From Stenopsyche tienmushanensis (taxonomy: Eukaryota; Arthropoda; Insecta; Trichoptera; Stenopsychidae): a stretch of DNA of 64,000 bases. The notes under the pieces are model-generated. The model saw only the letters and a program-made list of their open reading frames with translations. It searched no databases and was not told the origin of the DNA. The position numbers and the translations under genes were made by a program. The first letter of the stretch is position 1; each line of letters begins with the position of its first letter. This document shows positions 49,279 to 62,341 of this stretch, piece by piece. The stretch is taken from the NCBI GenBank assembly GCA_008973525.1, contig WACJ01000520.1, positions 2,496,037-2,560,036 of the forward strand, written 5' to 3'.

Positions 49279-49589
49279 TAGAAAACGTGGTCGTATCGTC
49301 AATCTCGTGGAAGATATTTTCTTTGTAATTCCTCCGCGTACCGTTGGCCTAATTTCGGGTTAATAGCTTGATTCTGCGAAATTTTGTTTGGTAAATTCCC
49401 GAAAATTTGTATCAAATAAATATTCTTCGACGTATTTTGCATTAATTTCAAATTTAAAATGGTCGTCTAGATAGTAAGGTTACAAGGGCTTCTGATTGTC
49501 TTTTTCTGATTTATGATTCTGGGATGTAGTGACATATCCAAGTCTCATCCCCAACACTAATTCAGATAAGCTTCTCCCAGCTGTTTGGG

Positions 49590-49920
49590 TGAGTGTTTCA
49601 CTCAAAGATGCCCACCCATAAAACCCCAGCGGAGGAAGTCCTATATCCGTGGGTAACAGTTGAACTCTTGGGGTAATGATGCAGAGTAGAGGTGGGCGAA
49701 ACTAGCCTCGTTGGTTTGACCATCAAACGCTGCTGGGGTAGCCCAGCTAATATGAGTTGGGTTAACCTGTGCTGTGTACCGGTGGCTTACAGAAGGAGCA
49801 GGAGGACTCTGCGGGCATGGAGTGAAATGGGTGGGCGCCTGGAAGTTCTGTGTTAGTCTGTGACACTAATGTGTTGGTCTGGGGGCACTCAAAACAGACC
49901 GCAGCGCGGGGCCTGGACTT
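49590..49920 (+). repeat. Family A retroelement copy, internally deleted
   Basis: GATGCCCACCCATAAAACCC, GACCATCAAACGCTGCTGGG and GTAGCCCAGCTAATATGAGT, then CTTACAGAAGGAGCAGGAGG joined directly to GTGGGCGCCTGGAAG. In the copy at 17726-18375 the ORF2 piece lies between these two parts, so this copy lacks it. Confidence 0.72.
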
Positions 49921-49947
49921 TGTTGTCATGAGTCTAATGAAACATCA

Positions 49948-50648
49948 TTAAACTGTTAAGCGGGGAAGTTCCTTTTCCATAACGCAACGTACAGTGGGCG
50001 CGCACATTTTCGTTAGGACGTATATATACGTCCCGCCCGCCTGGCGTGATTTCATATTATTAATTTTTTTAACGATGCTTAGAATTTATAAAACAATCAA
50101 TGAAACATATTTTTTTACTTAATTAGAACATTAACAAACACAAAACAATAAACAAAAGCATATAATGAATATCTGTATAATATATTTTAAAACAGTTGTT
50201 GACACGTAGTGCTCCCTAACAATCCGGACACCAGTATGTAGATTCTTTCCCTTTTTTGTAATAAATACGACATTTCCTGGCTTTAGTTCCCTTTTATTTG
50301 TTCTTTGAAAATGCCTTTCAAGTAAGCATGAGGGTTTAGGTGTAATAGCATAGGTTGGCTTGTTACTATGTTGTTTGAACTGAGCATCAATACGTCTTTT
50401 TTGTCCTTCCATTTTAAAACTATAAGTTTGCCTTTGAATCTTACCTTATGCTATTAGTCACCGTTTACTAAGAACGCGTCCACTCCTACACAATAGCGAA
50501 GTGCAACCAATTTACTACCTATCTTAAATTCATGTCAAAATATGTATCGACAACTCACACATTTCAAAGACGTATATGTACGTCATAGCCAATTTCGATG
50601 CAGTTAACGTTGGACGTATATATACGTCCCGCCCATTTAACAGGTTAA
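49948..50648 (-). mobile_element. piggyBac-like element, about 0.7 kb, TTAA-bounded
   Basis: It is bounded by TTAA at 49948-49951 and 50645-50648. The ends are TTAAACTGTTAAGCGGGG (left) and, inverted, TTAACCTGTTAAATGGGCGG (right). The 18-base perfect palindrome GGACGTATATATACGTCC occurs at 50016-50033 and again at 50612-50629, each followed by CGCCC. A weaker one, GACGTATATGTACGTC, is at 50569-50584. Sub-terminal ACGTATATATACGT palindromes and TTAA targets are typical of the piggyBac superfamily. It contains a transposase C-terminal remnant on the minus strand. Confidence 0.8.
50131..50412 (-). pseudogene. piggyBac-like transposase C-terminal remnant
   Basis: A 93-codon frame: MEGQKRRIDAQFKQHSNKPT, PKPSCLLERHFQRTNKRE, VVFITKKGKNLHTG. 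LxxRHF followed by R/K-rich sequence and VV.T.KKGK resembles the linker and cysteine-rich tail of piggyBac transposases (GRHF..CVVC.KKGKR.ETRY.C). The cysteines of the zinc-binding tail are replaced (VVFI for CVVC), and the catalytic DDD domain is absent. It is assigned mainly because it sits inside a TTAA-bounded element. Confidence 0.6.
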
Positions 50649-50684
50649 GTCGCTGTCTCAACTTCTCTTTAGGTTAATTCGCAC

Positions 50685-50830
50685 ATGTTCTTCAATTTTT
50701 TACACAAGCTCGTCATAAATGATTGATAGTCTCCCACACCTTGCCTCGTCATGAGTATTAATAAGGCCTTCTCTGAACAACCTAAATCACTTTTTGACAC
50801 GCTGTCGACCCATCACTCGTCGGCAAAACG
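50685..50830 (-). pseudogene. Mariner N-terminal fragment
   Basis: The minus strand reads FRLFREGLINTHDEARCGRL, SIIYDELV, stop, KIEEHVR, matching LFREGRTDTHGEAMSGRPSVI of the copy at 7857-8880. Confidence 0.8.
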
Positions 50831-51185
50831 AATAGGATGGGTGTTATGGGATAGGATGGGTATCGCACACCTTGGCAGAACATAACAAAAACGAGCGACA
50901 ATACACGTACCTAGCTTTCTTGACAACTTTGATTAAAAATATAATAATTTTTTAAACTAGATTATCGAATACTTTCGGGTCTTCCTAATATATTTTTAAT
51001 TGAATTTTTTCATAGAGACAAAACGGACGAGCGGAAAGAAAAGCTCGGCAGCAAAAGGGGTGGCCATTCCAAATAATAAAAAGCTAGCGACCCAATTAAG
51101 GCTTCTCTTGTCCTTTGTACTATGTTGATTTAAGATGAAATTTATCATCCTGGTTAGCGTTGTTTTTGCATTCCTATTATGTTAG

Positions 51186-51434
<249 letters not shown>

Positions 51435-52084
51435 TGACCTTTTTTAATATTTAACATCGCCCTTCGCCTCGGCGGAACCCTCGGAAAAACTCATCGCGAT
51501 GAATGGAAATTTTACTATCGTATGTGTCGGGGCGACTGTCTGTTTTGGTGCACGCTTATCTGCGTGTAAAATAGATTTTGTTTATTTACAATCTTATCTT
51601 AATTTTTGAGCGCAGGCCAAACACAAATAAGGTGCGTTGATCCCCATTGTAAATTGGTTTGAAAAATACGCTTTTCCGCCGTGTGTTTGAGGATTTTCAG
51701 ATGAATTTTTTTGCAGAGAATTTCATCCAAATGCTGCGCAAATATTGTAAAAGTCATTTAATACGTTTAGTGAGCCGATTGCCGTCATGTGGTTAATTTA
51801 AAATGTACATAAATGTAGTATGTTTGCGTCATTGGCGAAAATTCGCGATCCGAATGTTAACTTACCTTTGACCGTATTTTTGTTTCACGCACATTTGACG
51901 TCCGTCCGGTTTTTATTGGGTTGATTTCAAAATTGAATTAGTCTTGTTTCGGTGAATGCGGATATTCAATTTGGTGTGCAATGGAAAATAAAATGTTATT
52001 CAGATAGGACAAATGGCAATTAGCACATTTAGCCTTTGTGCAAAAGCATTTGAATACATATCTACCCTGGAATTTTAATGTTTA

Positions 52085-52280
52085 TTTTTGCGTCATCTGT
52101 TGATAATTGATGTGATGACTCTCTATTTTGTACTCCATAAAAACGTGTATATATCGTATTCCTGTATAGAAATAGCATTGAAAATTGAACACTTATCCGT
52201 AATATTTGAGAATATTTAAACGTGTAGGGGTACCTTTACAGCTCAACCTTGCCATCGATGTACGAGTGTATGATGAGACG
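52085..52280 (-). repeat. Family B repeat fragment
   Basis: TTTGCGTCATCTGTTGATAA, GATGTGATGACTCTC and ACGTGTAGGGGTACCTTTAC, inverted relative to 45715-45800. Confidence 0.65.
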
Positions 52281-53739
52281 CAAGACAACCATTTCTGTCT
52301 TCGAATCGTTAATATTCGCAATTAAGAGAGTATGCTTTCTGCATCACTGGAGTCCGATCGCATATATGCGCTATTACTCATCAACGGATTAATCAAAAAA
52401 ACGCTTTTTTTTTCTTTACAAAATCTTTTAAAGAAAATATATCTTCTAAAGAAATTTCCAAAATTCCATTTTTTACGGAGTTATAGCTATTTTAGTGGCG
52501 CGGCAATTGAGCCATAATGAAATCTTCAAACGCGTTTTTTTTCGCCTTTTTCAACACGGTTGACATGATATCTCAAGTTCTAATTAACCGATTTATTTCA
52601 AATTTGGTACGAACCTTACCTATATAACCTTCTATTGTCTCTACCAGATGTATGTCAAAATTTTATTTTTAACTATTTAAAAAAAAAATTAAAACTGCGA
52701 AAAAATAAAGCCAAAAACTGACTTTTTTTTTAAACATTTTGTGAAAATAAAACTTTTTTTTTCTTTTAGGTAAGAACTATAGCGACATCTTTACAAATTA
52801 AGAATCATTTTACTTTTTTAAATTCCAGATGTTTAAAAGGGTTGAAAACGTGTGTTTTTATTTTTTCTTCTTTTTTTGTATATTCCAAAAATGTCAATTC
52901 ATATCTGATAAGAAATGTATATAAAAAATATTTTTTAAAATTTTTTTATCGTACTTAAACCCCCTAAAATAGCTTATTTTCAAATAAAAAAACATACTTC
53001 TATTTTTATTTCCTTATAATATGCTAATAAAATCAATCTAATCTTGCTTCAATTCTTCGCCATTGAAAAGGATTTTATAAGTGCAAAAATAAAAATAATA
53101 TCCCGATGGAACTACGTCTGGATCGTGGGTGTTTAAGTTTTGAGAGGCTTTCTTGTCTTTTCTCTTTGATGGTCTTTCGCAAAGAAATAATTGTGTGGGC
53201 ATAAGTCTCTCTAGTTATAGTAGTCTTCTATGGCACGTAGCTTTCAAAAAAACAGTTGTCATGATTTTTCCAGCAAATCTTTCAGTTTTATATTTTTAAG
53301 GATGATATTTGTCTCGATTTCGTCTAAGATTTGTCTCCTATCATGCTTTTGAAAATATATTTCAAATCGTCAATACTAGTTCTTAGTATAAATGCTCAAT
53401 AATATTTTTCTCACTGCCATAGAACGCATTTCATTTGCATTTCAATCCCGAGAGCGGTGTCCTGGAAACAACCCCCGACCTTAGTCATAAATTATGACGC
53501 AGAAGAGTGCAAAAAAGGGTTCAGATCATTGAAATTCTCCATTAAAATGCGTATCCCTGATTTAAATCCCTTCCAAGAAGGTTGTAAGCAAAGCAAAATA
53601 CTCATATTTTAGTTAATAATATGCTAATGAAACAAAAAGCATGCCTTTCCAGTTACAGTTATAAATCGATTTTAATTCAACAAGTACGAATTTGTATGAT
53701 AAGTCAGAATCATCAATGTACATTGTTAAACATCAACCC

Positions 53740-53900
53740 TTTGAGTAGTAAGCTTATTTAAATTGGTCATAAACTTAGATGCTATATTTGTATGTCCACC
53801 ACTTATCATCCATACAATTATCTGTCAGAACCGTCGCAGCGTTTATGAAGATTGTATAAATACATAATTACTGTCGATAGCATACAATATTCGATCATTT
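53740..53900 (-). repeat. Family B-related repeat
   Basis: CTTTGAGTAGTAAGCT, AGATGCTATATTTGTATGTC, CAGAACCGTCGCAGCGTTTA and ACTGTCGATAGCATACAATA, the same order as 21950-22160. Confidence 0.65.
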
Positions 53901-55436
53901 TTTCAAGTGTTAAATATCATATTTGACAATTATTTTGTATATATAGATGACGCAATAATCGGTGAGAATCAGGGCAGGGCAGTTTTAAGCCCTGGTACTC
54001 ATAGAAAAAGACACAAAATTGAGCTCAAAAAGATGAAATTCTTGTATTAGTATTATTTTTTAGAATTTTTGATGTTCTATTTTTGGCGTGTCTACGTTTA
54101 TTACGTTTAAAAAAATCGATAAAACCATGTCAAATAATTTCTTATTAATACGCTTAAAATGTTCATAGAAACTTTTAAGGCTTATTTAGGCAAGGACAAT
54201 TTAATGTTAATTTGCGGTGATTCAAAATCGACTCTTAAAATGAGCCTATTTAATTCTGGATTTGACAGGAGACTTATTTCCTTTCATAATTGTAAATAAT
54301 TTCTGTATAGTCGATAAGTACTTCCAAACATGGAAATTATTTCACATGCGATTCTCTTTGTATTTTCAAGCGTGATGGTAACTTTCTGTAAAAAGCACGG
54401 TACGCCAACTTCAATAAATTTTGGTTTTAATCAAATTTGAATCTCAATTACTTGCATTTCTAAATTGATGATTCCGTGTATGGCTATTCAAACTCAACGT
54501 GCAAGACACTCCCGTTTCAGTCTTTCTCCGAACTCAACGTGTAAAAATGTTTTTTCTGAATCACTGGAATTCGATCGCAAATACGCGACTGTACTCCTCA
54601 AAAGCTTAAAAATGCTTTTATTTTGAACAAACTTTGTTCGTTAGCTTTCACGGAGAAAATTTCACAGTCTTCAGTCAAATGGGTCAATTAAATCCCATTC
54701 CGCAGACAGTGTGACAAAAACATGTTCAAAATCCTACACAATACGCTTTAATGGATTGTTTGGAATAATCGCTTGTTTTTCTTGTCGTTTCTCAATGCTG
54801 CACCTAAATTGCATTTGAATGGTCGATGACGATATGGTAGAATAATCGACGACGAGGATGGCCATTGTCTTTGTCCGTCGATGCGAAGTCGGCACAATTT
54901 CATGGAAGTGCATTATGAAGTTTTCATATAGAAAGTGTGTCAAGTTTTTTTCTCTTTATTATTTGTTTGCATTGGCCTTGTCGAAAGACATCGTTTGTTG
55001 GAGCACTCGACAAACGCTGTAATTGTTACTTTAAATAGGACCATTTATGCAATCGTTTTTTTTTTAAACGGGTCGCTTCACTGAACATCAATTATGTCCG
55101 CGCGCGTCACTTCGGATCTTGCGAAGATTATACAAACGTTTTTTCAGCAGCGCCGATGTCGTAAATTCCTGCTAATTTCTTAGGCATCGCTGAAAAAATA
55201 CACGCAAAAACACCATCAAGATTCCAGCCGAACGTTAATGCGTACGCGATATAAGACGGGCGATGGTGTATTGATTGTTTAACGAACACACCATGGCCAA
55301 AATTATGGGTTTGTCATTTAAAGTTATGTATAAATCTCAAAAGAATATATCCAAAACTGGCTATACATCGAATTACAAACATTATAGTTGAAATATACAG
55401 GGTGTTTGGCACATGGACCGACAAACGTTCCTAAAC

Positions 55437-55622
55437 AAAGAAATACAGTGGTGTCAGATCTGGAGACTGTGCGAGCCACGGAATAGGGCACGTCCCCAAG
55501 CAAAGAAATCCAGTGGTGTCAAGTCTGAAGACCGTGCGAGTTACTGAATAGGGCACATCCCCAAGCCAAGAAATCCATTGGTGTCAGGTTTGGAGACCAT
55601 GCGAGCTACAGAATTGGACCGC
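55437..55622 (-). repeat. Three-unit tandem repeat (about 65 bp unit) derived from transposase coding sequence
   Basis: Units begin at about 55437, 55502 and 55567, each AAGAAATMCAKTGGTGTCA followed by ..GGAGAC..TGCGAGY and a GGGCAC(A/G)TCCCCAAGC link. The last unit ends in AATTGGACCGCC instead. On the minus strand a unit reads CPIPWLAQSPDLTPLYFFV. This is the W.ARSPDLTPLDFFLWG motif around the third catalytic residue of Tc1/mariner-type transposases. Because 65 is not a multiple of 3, successive units are in different frames. CAGGGTGTTTGGCACATGG at 55398 just outside may be the element end. Confidence 0.8.
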
Positions 55623-55889
55623 CAAATAATTAATTTGAACAGATTTGAAAAGATTTCATGCGTACATACTAAACAAAGTTGGTCAATTTGAACAAATTTT
55701 CTAAATAAATTTAATAAAAACTTTTAAGCATAAAAAGTATTTTCTTAACTCTGACCCTGGTAAACTGGTACCTCTTCAAGTTTAACGACTTATTGAATGA
55801 TTTATATAACATGTAGCATATCGTTGGAAAGGGTAAAATCTGCAGAACTTTTGCAGAAAATTAAGTTCAAAAAAATTTAGAATGCGGAG

Positions 55890-56095
55890 ATCCGTTAATG
55901 AACGCAGACCATATTCTGTGGACATGTCCTGGCATGGGGTCCGATCGCGAAGGGCTATTTCGTTGTGTCAGCGGTCCAGATTTTGGACCGGTTGGACACA
56001 GAAACATTGTGGTCACTCCTTCTAAATTTAGGGCCTTCAGGGCTTGCAAAATGAAAAATGCATTCCTGGGGCCTTCTGCCGCCTCGATTGATTGA
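55890..56095 (+). pseudogene. LINE ORF2 C-terminal fragment, family E copy 3 (best)
   Basis: The frame from 55898 reads MNADHILWTCPGMGSDREGL, FRCVSGPDFGPVGHRNIVVT and PSKFRAFRACKMKNAF, then stops at 56093. (A/P)DH.LW.CP....R is the zinc-knuckle segment at the ORF2 C-terminus of non-LTR elements. The SGP-FGPVGH part recurs in four other copies in the window. Confidence 0.7.
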
Positions 56096-56099
56096 TGCA

Positions 56100-59000
56100 G
56101 AGCTAATCACAGTAATTTAATTCTAAATGAGATAGTTAAGGCTGACGCTGACAAATTAAATGTTCGATATCTAGTTCAATTTTCGACGGTTTTTTTTGTT
56201 TGGTCACACGATTAACATTAAAGTCTGATTCTACAAGATATAAGCTAGGATATGGTATCAATAAATGACATAATTTTCGTATTCGGATGTAATGCGGGTA
56301 TTTTGCATAGGTTTTTATATCGAATAGAAATTATGTTTATTTTCATCATATCTAGTTTCTAACAGTTCATATTGAAAATTTGTGTCAGCTCCCTCAATAT
56401 ATGCGATAAAAAGATTTTTCATTCAAGCTAAAAATATCTTCAAATCGTTTTTCCATATACAATTCAAGTTCGTTAAGGTGGAGTTACATTATCTTTTATA
56501 TTAGTAACAGCATGACAAAAGTTCTATCGCCCACTATAAAAGCTTGAACGCCCGCTGGTGGGCGGTAGGGACCAGCTTGACTCCCACTGATCTAATTTCT
56601 CATAATTTCTTATGTCAATATGTATTCAAATATTTCCTTATTATTAAGGCTCACACTCATTATCCTATAATCTCCATAGGAGATTTTCCCTGGGATACAA
56701 GATTTTTATATAGGATTTCTCAATTATCTTCCGCATATGATTAAATTGTTGGGAATGAGATCATACCTGCTCGGCGACACTGTGGCGCCGGAGAAGAAGT
56801 GTCGAAAGTTTGAAGATGATCAGAAAAAAGGATAGAGTCTTCACCTATTTAATCATGACTTGCGACTCATTCTTCTAGCGGTAATAAATGTGGTATTTTC
56901 TGGATGGGCGTTTCTCAGTAAGCTGGGTAAGTCGTCGTAAGAAAGTAGTCCAGGCCACTCTTCTGCTTATATTGATCAAATCTTATTAAATGAATACAGG
57001 AGACTGTTTATTATGTGCGATTATATCGCTTTGGTGACACGCCAGGGAACTGTTTATGAGCACTATAAAACGTTAATATATAAATGGATACTGTTTAATG
57101 TTTTGATATTGAGACATGAATTAAATGATTGTCTATAAATGATCAATAGTTATGGCATAATAATAAGAACAAAACATTGAAGATTTATTCTCAAGTCGGC
57201 GGGGGATTAATAGGTCTGGTTTTTTCATAATTTAATAACGTCAGCTGTCAGCTACTCTATGTTATAAGAAATACATAAAGTTTAGTATATATTTAATCAT
57301 TTTTTTATACGGTGGCTGTCGTCTAGTGTTTCATATGGTAGGTTCGTAATCATATGGCGCGGGGGCACGTCACGCGCCCGGGCAGGGCTAATTGAATCAG
57401 TGCTCAAGAAGAAAAAGCCCGATAAATATTCAGAAAAATAACAACATGTTTGCGTAACCTTATTTACATCGATTCAGACGCTGGGAAATAATGAGATTTT
57501 CCTCGGGGGGGAATTTCCCCAACCTTGGATGGTGATTAATATCGAAGAGAAAAAAGCATGTCGCCATAATCGCACACATGTTTCTGTGATTGTGGATAAA
57601 CAGACGAGCCGTCGTGCGTCATTCGTTAATCTTTCAATGATGTTATCAGCTGATAGCGAAGCTAAACAAGCCGTTGTCATCAAATATTAGTTTCCTCGTA
57701 TCATCACGTGAAAATCAATCTCATACGAACATGTGTTATTTCTTTCGGATCATTTGAGGGGAGATTGATAATGATTTTCCCTTTAGGGGTTGGATTTTTC
57801 CCATGCCGTGTGTGGAGCGACGTGCACGGGAATCGATTTAACGGGTTAATGAACGCACAGGATGTAAATATCGTGTTTATGTTCATATTTTTCTGGATTT
57901 AAAACTGAACAAACCTATCGAAGGTGTATTGCCTTCATCATGATTGACACACTCTTACCGAATACAAGCTTTAATAACATTAATTACAAATTATACACAT
58001 CGATAGACATAAGATTGGGAATACCAGGACGTAATCCAAAATATCTTTCCCATTCCTTGAAATCATCTTCAGGGTTTTGAAGCATATATTTATATATGGG
58101 TTCGGCTACAGTTTCCATACCGGAAAAATAACGGATTAATATTTATCATGTTCCAGGCAATTATTTTAGGGTAATCTTCCCCAAATAAGTCGAACAATAT
58201 ATTCAAACTGTTTGTTTGAAGCATTTAAAACTTTTCGACATTGTCTGACGATGTTTGACAGGGATTTGTCTGTATTAAGACTTTGCAACTTTGCAAAGAC
58301 CAGACCGTGTTTAATCCCCTAATTGGGACCCATAAATTCCAGCTCTGGAACGCATTTATTTCGTTGATTGCATCAATTCTGGGCAATTCTTGCTAGGCTT
58401 GGAATTAAAAAAAAACTATGATAGTAAATGTTCCAGGAATACATTTCAATTACGCATATATCTTTCATCGTATTCCTCCCGTAACGAAAAGGAGGATAAA
58501 ATCGCGTGACTATCCCGTACATTACATACGTTCAACTTCTGACCTTCGTCGACAATTCAGCATCAATTATTCAACTTTATGTTCTTAAGAACGGTCATAA
58601 AACGCTCTCAGACAATATAAACGCCGTTTTTACCGTATTCGAATAGCAATTTATTTATGCCCCACATGTATAAATTTCGAGACGTTAACGTGAATTCGAC
58701 TGATTTAATTATGGATCGAAATTGTTATGTCTGCCGTGTCCAATTTCACAACCCCGGTCTGCTCGAGGATCAAAGACAACCCCAAGAATCTGCCCAAGGA
58801 GGACTCGACAGCCCAAAGAAACAAGATATGGTTATGTAACATCACCTCCATCTAAAATCCTCCAGTTTAGCTAACCGAATTTTATATGGCGGCTTAGGCT
58901 TAATGGCCTTCTTTATCGTGTTATTTTACGGCGATAGGTCGAAAAGAATTAATTCGATTAACGAGGGTTGTAAATTTTGATAACGCACCCCCCCTGTAAA

Positions 59001-59120
59001 ATTGTTTGGCCCGATTCTTACCGATTGAATTGGGTCTTAAAATTGTACGAATCAAATACAATTTTATGATTTTTTGATCTCGTGCCTCCATTGGAGTATT
59101 TATATGGTCCACTTTCAGTA
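56100..59120. other. Stretch with nothing recognised
   Basis: AT-rich with some less AT-rich patches at 57350-57400 (GGCGCGGGGGCACGTCACGC) and 57480-57680. Small frames at 57474-57683, 57704-57902 and 58657-58839 have no motif I know. I see no continuation of the kinase. Confidence 0.45.
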
Positions 59121-59129
59121 GAATAATAA

Positions 59130-59300
59130 GTGGGTGATTCAAATATAATCCGGAATTTTGCTGTACAAATTTATTCGTGATATATAAAAATACAAATGGA
59201 TTATCTTATTTTTCTGCATGGTTCCCTTAATTGGAATTAAATTTATTCCTTCGGATATGAAGCTTCTTGATCCCGTCATTACATTCATCCTTTGTTGCGC
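59130..59300 (-). repeat. Solo mariner family D end
   Basis: GATTCAAATATAATCCGGAA, TACAAATTTATTCGTGATAT, ATACAAATGGATTATCTTAT and GAAGCTTCTTGATCCCGTCA match 37788-37915 and 17429-17490. The transposase that should follow is missing. Confidence 0.7.
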
Positions 59301-59574
59301 AACTCGTAATTTAAGTGCTATGGAACAATGCCCGCAACTTGTGCGGGCGTACTTTTTCTGGATCACTAGAGTGCGCCCACAGCATGTGTGAGCATATTCA
59401 TTAAAGGCTCAATAGACACGTGTTGCTCTAAATGTTTGATGAATTTATTTAATAAAGAAGTAGTACCAAACAAAATTGAAAGTAATCACTGCTAGTAGTA
59501 TTGCACATGAAGTAGAAAATATAGTAGCAGAGCAGAGATGGCAAGTGTCAGGAAGAAAATATTACAGGTTTTTT

Positions 59575-59760
59575 TTCACTTAACTATATCGGATATGGCG
59601 TCCGAGCGAGAGATGCTCATTCGTCATGTCAGCGGTCCGAAAAGCGGACCGGTTGAACACAAAGCTCTTCTGGCCGCTCCGTTCTCTTTTAGGGCTTTTT
59701 GCGGCATTTACGGGAATAAATTCGTATACAGATCCAGGTCTATGATCTATAAATTCACAG
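59575..59760 (+). pseudogene. LINE fragment, family E copy 4
   Basis: The frame contains MASEREMLIRHVSGPKSGPV, EHKALLAAPFSFRAFCGIYG. It aligns with GSDREGLFRCVSGPDFGPVG of copy 3 over about 40 residues, so the two derive from one coding sequence. Confidence 0.65.
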
Positions 59761-59857
59761 AAACCCCCTCAGAGGCTAATTTGTATAGGTGGCTCATGAC
59801 CTTTCAAACAAAAGTATTGTACAACTTAAATATAACCAATTTTTCTATCATTTTTTA

Positions 59858-59985
59858 AAAACAACAACCGCCATTTATACGTTAAGTCGGGTACTTTTGG
59901 GACTATCTTCGTATAGAGCGCGCGATGATCTCCCCATAGGAAGAATTTACTGTGACTGTGCAAAATGGCCGACAAATACGCTGAC
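59858..59985 (-). pseudogene. Mariner 5' terminal fragment
   Basis: AACCGCCATTTATACGTTAA (cf. 5384) and AGGAAGAATTTACTGTGACT with AAAATGGCCGACAAA (cf. 8825, 10560). Only the non-coding 5' part remains. Confidence 0.6.
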
Positions 59986-61029
59986 TTTATATGAATCTAT
60001 TTATTTCTTAGGGTGTTTTTTGGGGGTGGCTGTCATCGCACACAGAGAATTGAAAGCATACTGGAATATAAAAGCGACGTGTATCGGTTCACCCTATTCA
60101 AATTTTATTCGCACACATTCGTCTTGCAAAATACACCGAATATGTTTTAATACAAGCGTTTTATGTGGCATGTAAATATATTGCGTAACAGATGTTAATA
60201 TAAAAACAGCATTTATGTTTGTCCTGGGACGGGGTAAAAAAACCCCCATACGTCGCCGCATAGGAAGGCAACGTGACGTCAGCTGACGTTTTCGTTATGT
60301 TTTAGTTCACATCTCCGGGGAAATGTTTGGGAGTGAGCCTTCAGAAGGGGTCATATGAATTATTAGGCATTTGCCTAATGACGGCGAGCTTCATCAGCGA
60401 CCTTCCGAAGACCTGGAATGTGTCGAATTATGACGTCTGCGATCATTCCCGACGTTGAAGTGTATTACTTTTCTATTCTGCGCTGTAATGCTTCCTCCCG
60501 AGTCGGCGATAACGTCTGATGCTTTTATTGAGTTTCTTCGTCGTTTTCTTTATTGGCATCTTTGGGGTGGCAGGGCGAATTTTTCGCCATAATAAAAATG
60601 TCATCATGAGCACTTTGGCAGATAAAAATATTCGGTCTCGGTGTAAGTATGGCCGCCATGAGCCTCATTAAAATTTACGACGTCTTCATTATCTGGATTT
60701 AACATCTTCATTATCTGCAAATGTTGCAGCTCATTCGGTGTTGACAAGACGTAAAAACAGTTATTGTTATGTCATTGTTGGAAAAAATATTTGGTGTCGT
60801 TACACAGACAGTTTGATGCTTACACATTATATGCATGTAAGATGCTGAAAACATTTTTTTAAATTTGTATGCCAGATTTATTAAAAAATATGTTTTTTTC
60901 TATGTCCAAGCAAAATAAAATAATATACTGATTCGTTGATTAGTAAACCCTGATATGCTGCGAAGGTACTCGAATGATAGAGTATTCTAGAGATAGAGTC
61001 GACCCAGTAGGCATAAGCCCGCAATAAAA

Positions 61030-61170
61030 TAAAGACAACAATATTTTTGACCGCTTATATCAGCGGTCCGAAAAGCGGACCGATTGGACGTACAAACTTT
61101 GTGCCGACACTCCGTCCTCTTTTAGGGGCTTTTTACGGCATTTTCTACGATCTATACGATCACGGAAGCA
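61030..61170 (+). pseudogene. LINE fragment, family E copy 5
   Basis: The frame MTAYISGPKSGPIGRTNFVP, TLRPLLGAFYGIF aligns with copies 2 and 4. The preceding AAGCCCGCAATAAAATAAAG at 61016 is shared with copy 2. Confidence 0.62.
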
Positions 61171-61889
61171 ACGTAGCCTCTAGACACTTTCTATCGTGCT
61201 GTAAAGGTACACGTTTAAATACTCTCAAATATTATAAAAAGCGATACAGCGCTTCATGCTCAATTCTGTGCTTCTATTTCTGATACAATATTATTTATTC
61301 AGATCGTTATTTCGAACATCACATGTACGATCGCTTTAAATCAACGGATGACAACAAAATAAACAATAAAATCTTAATGTCTCCGATCAAATCAAATTGA
61401 ACCAAATTTACAGCATTATCCTGAATACATAAATGTAATTTCTAGTTCATTATCAACTGTCTAAATGCATATTATTAATCACAATGCATATGGGTAAAAT
61501 TGGAATGTTTTCCTGCTAATGTGCACTGCGGTTTTTCCCAATTTAAAAGTTGCAAATTAAAATCTTTTTTCGAGCTTTAAGTCTAGTCAGCAAACCCCTA
61601 TAATGCCCCCTGAGGGGACACGGGGAGCATGTCGAGAATCGTTTCCCCTTATCTATGCTTAACTGTTGATTCAGCTCTTCTATTATGCTTCCATCTTTGG
61701 ATCGAAAATTGTTCATTAAATTTTGATAAAAATGGATTTTTTTACATCATATGAGTTCGTCAACCCTTGTGTATAAAGTTCATTCTTAATAGATTTATCA
61801 TCAGTATTAATATTTCTGATCGATCGTCTCGATATGGGAAAAAAACTGATTTTCTTGAAAATTGGAACGATTTGCCCGTCGATGAGTAA

Positions 61890-62180
61890 TCGCACATATG
61901 TGCGTTCAGAAGCGTATATTGAGTGCAGACGTTCGTGCTGTAAATGTACCCCTACACGTCTAAATATTCAAATATTTCCATGAAAAAAGAGTCATCGCAT
62001 CAATCATCAACAGATGACGACAGAATAAACATTAAAATTGTAATGGAATTTGTCTTCTTAGAATCATAATTAATAGTATTATACAAAGCCACCTAAATCA
62101 ATTGTATAGTGTTAAGGTTCATTTATTGATATACAAGCTTCGTTTACGCTGCCTGGTCCTGATGGAAAAGTGGATTTATA
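61890..62180 (+). repeat. Family B repeat copy
   Basis: ATGAGTAATCGCACATATGT, GTACCCCTACACGTCTAAAT, ATCAACAGATGACGACAGAA, GTGTTAAGGTTCATTTATTG and CTTCGTTTACGCTGCCTGGT. It matches 45590-46020 with a central deletion. Confidence 0.75.
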
Positions 62181-62341
62181 TGGACGATAAGTGGTGCACA
62201 TGCAAATATATAGCATCTATGTTTACCTCAATAATCAGAGGGGACGGGGATTATCGACATTTATAAATTTATTGTTTTCTTGAACAAATTTCAAATTTGA
62301 GCGATTGCAATTGTGATAAAACTGTGAACTTTCGAACCATC

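Noticed and set aside
57350..57400. GC-rich patch as CpG promoter
   Set aside because: It is only about 50 bases, with no core promoter elements or adjacent gene that I can support.
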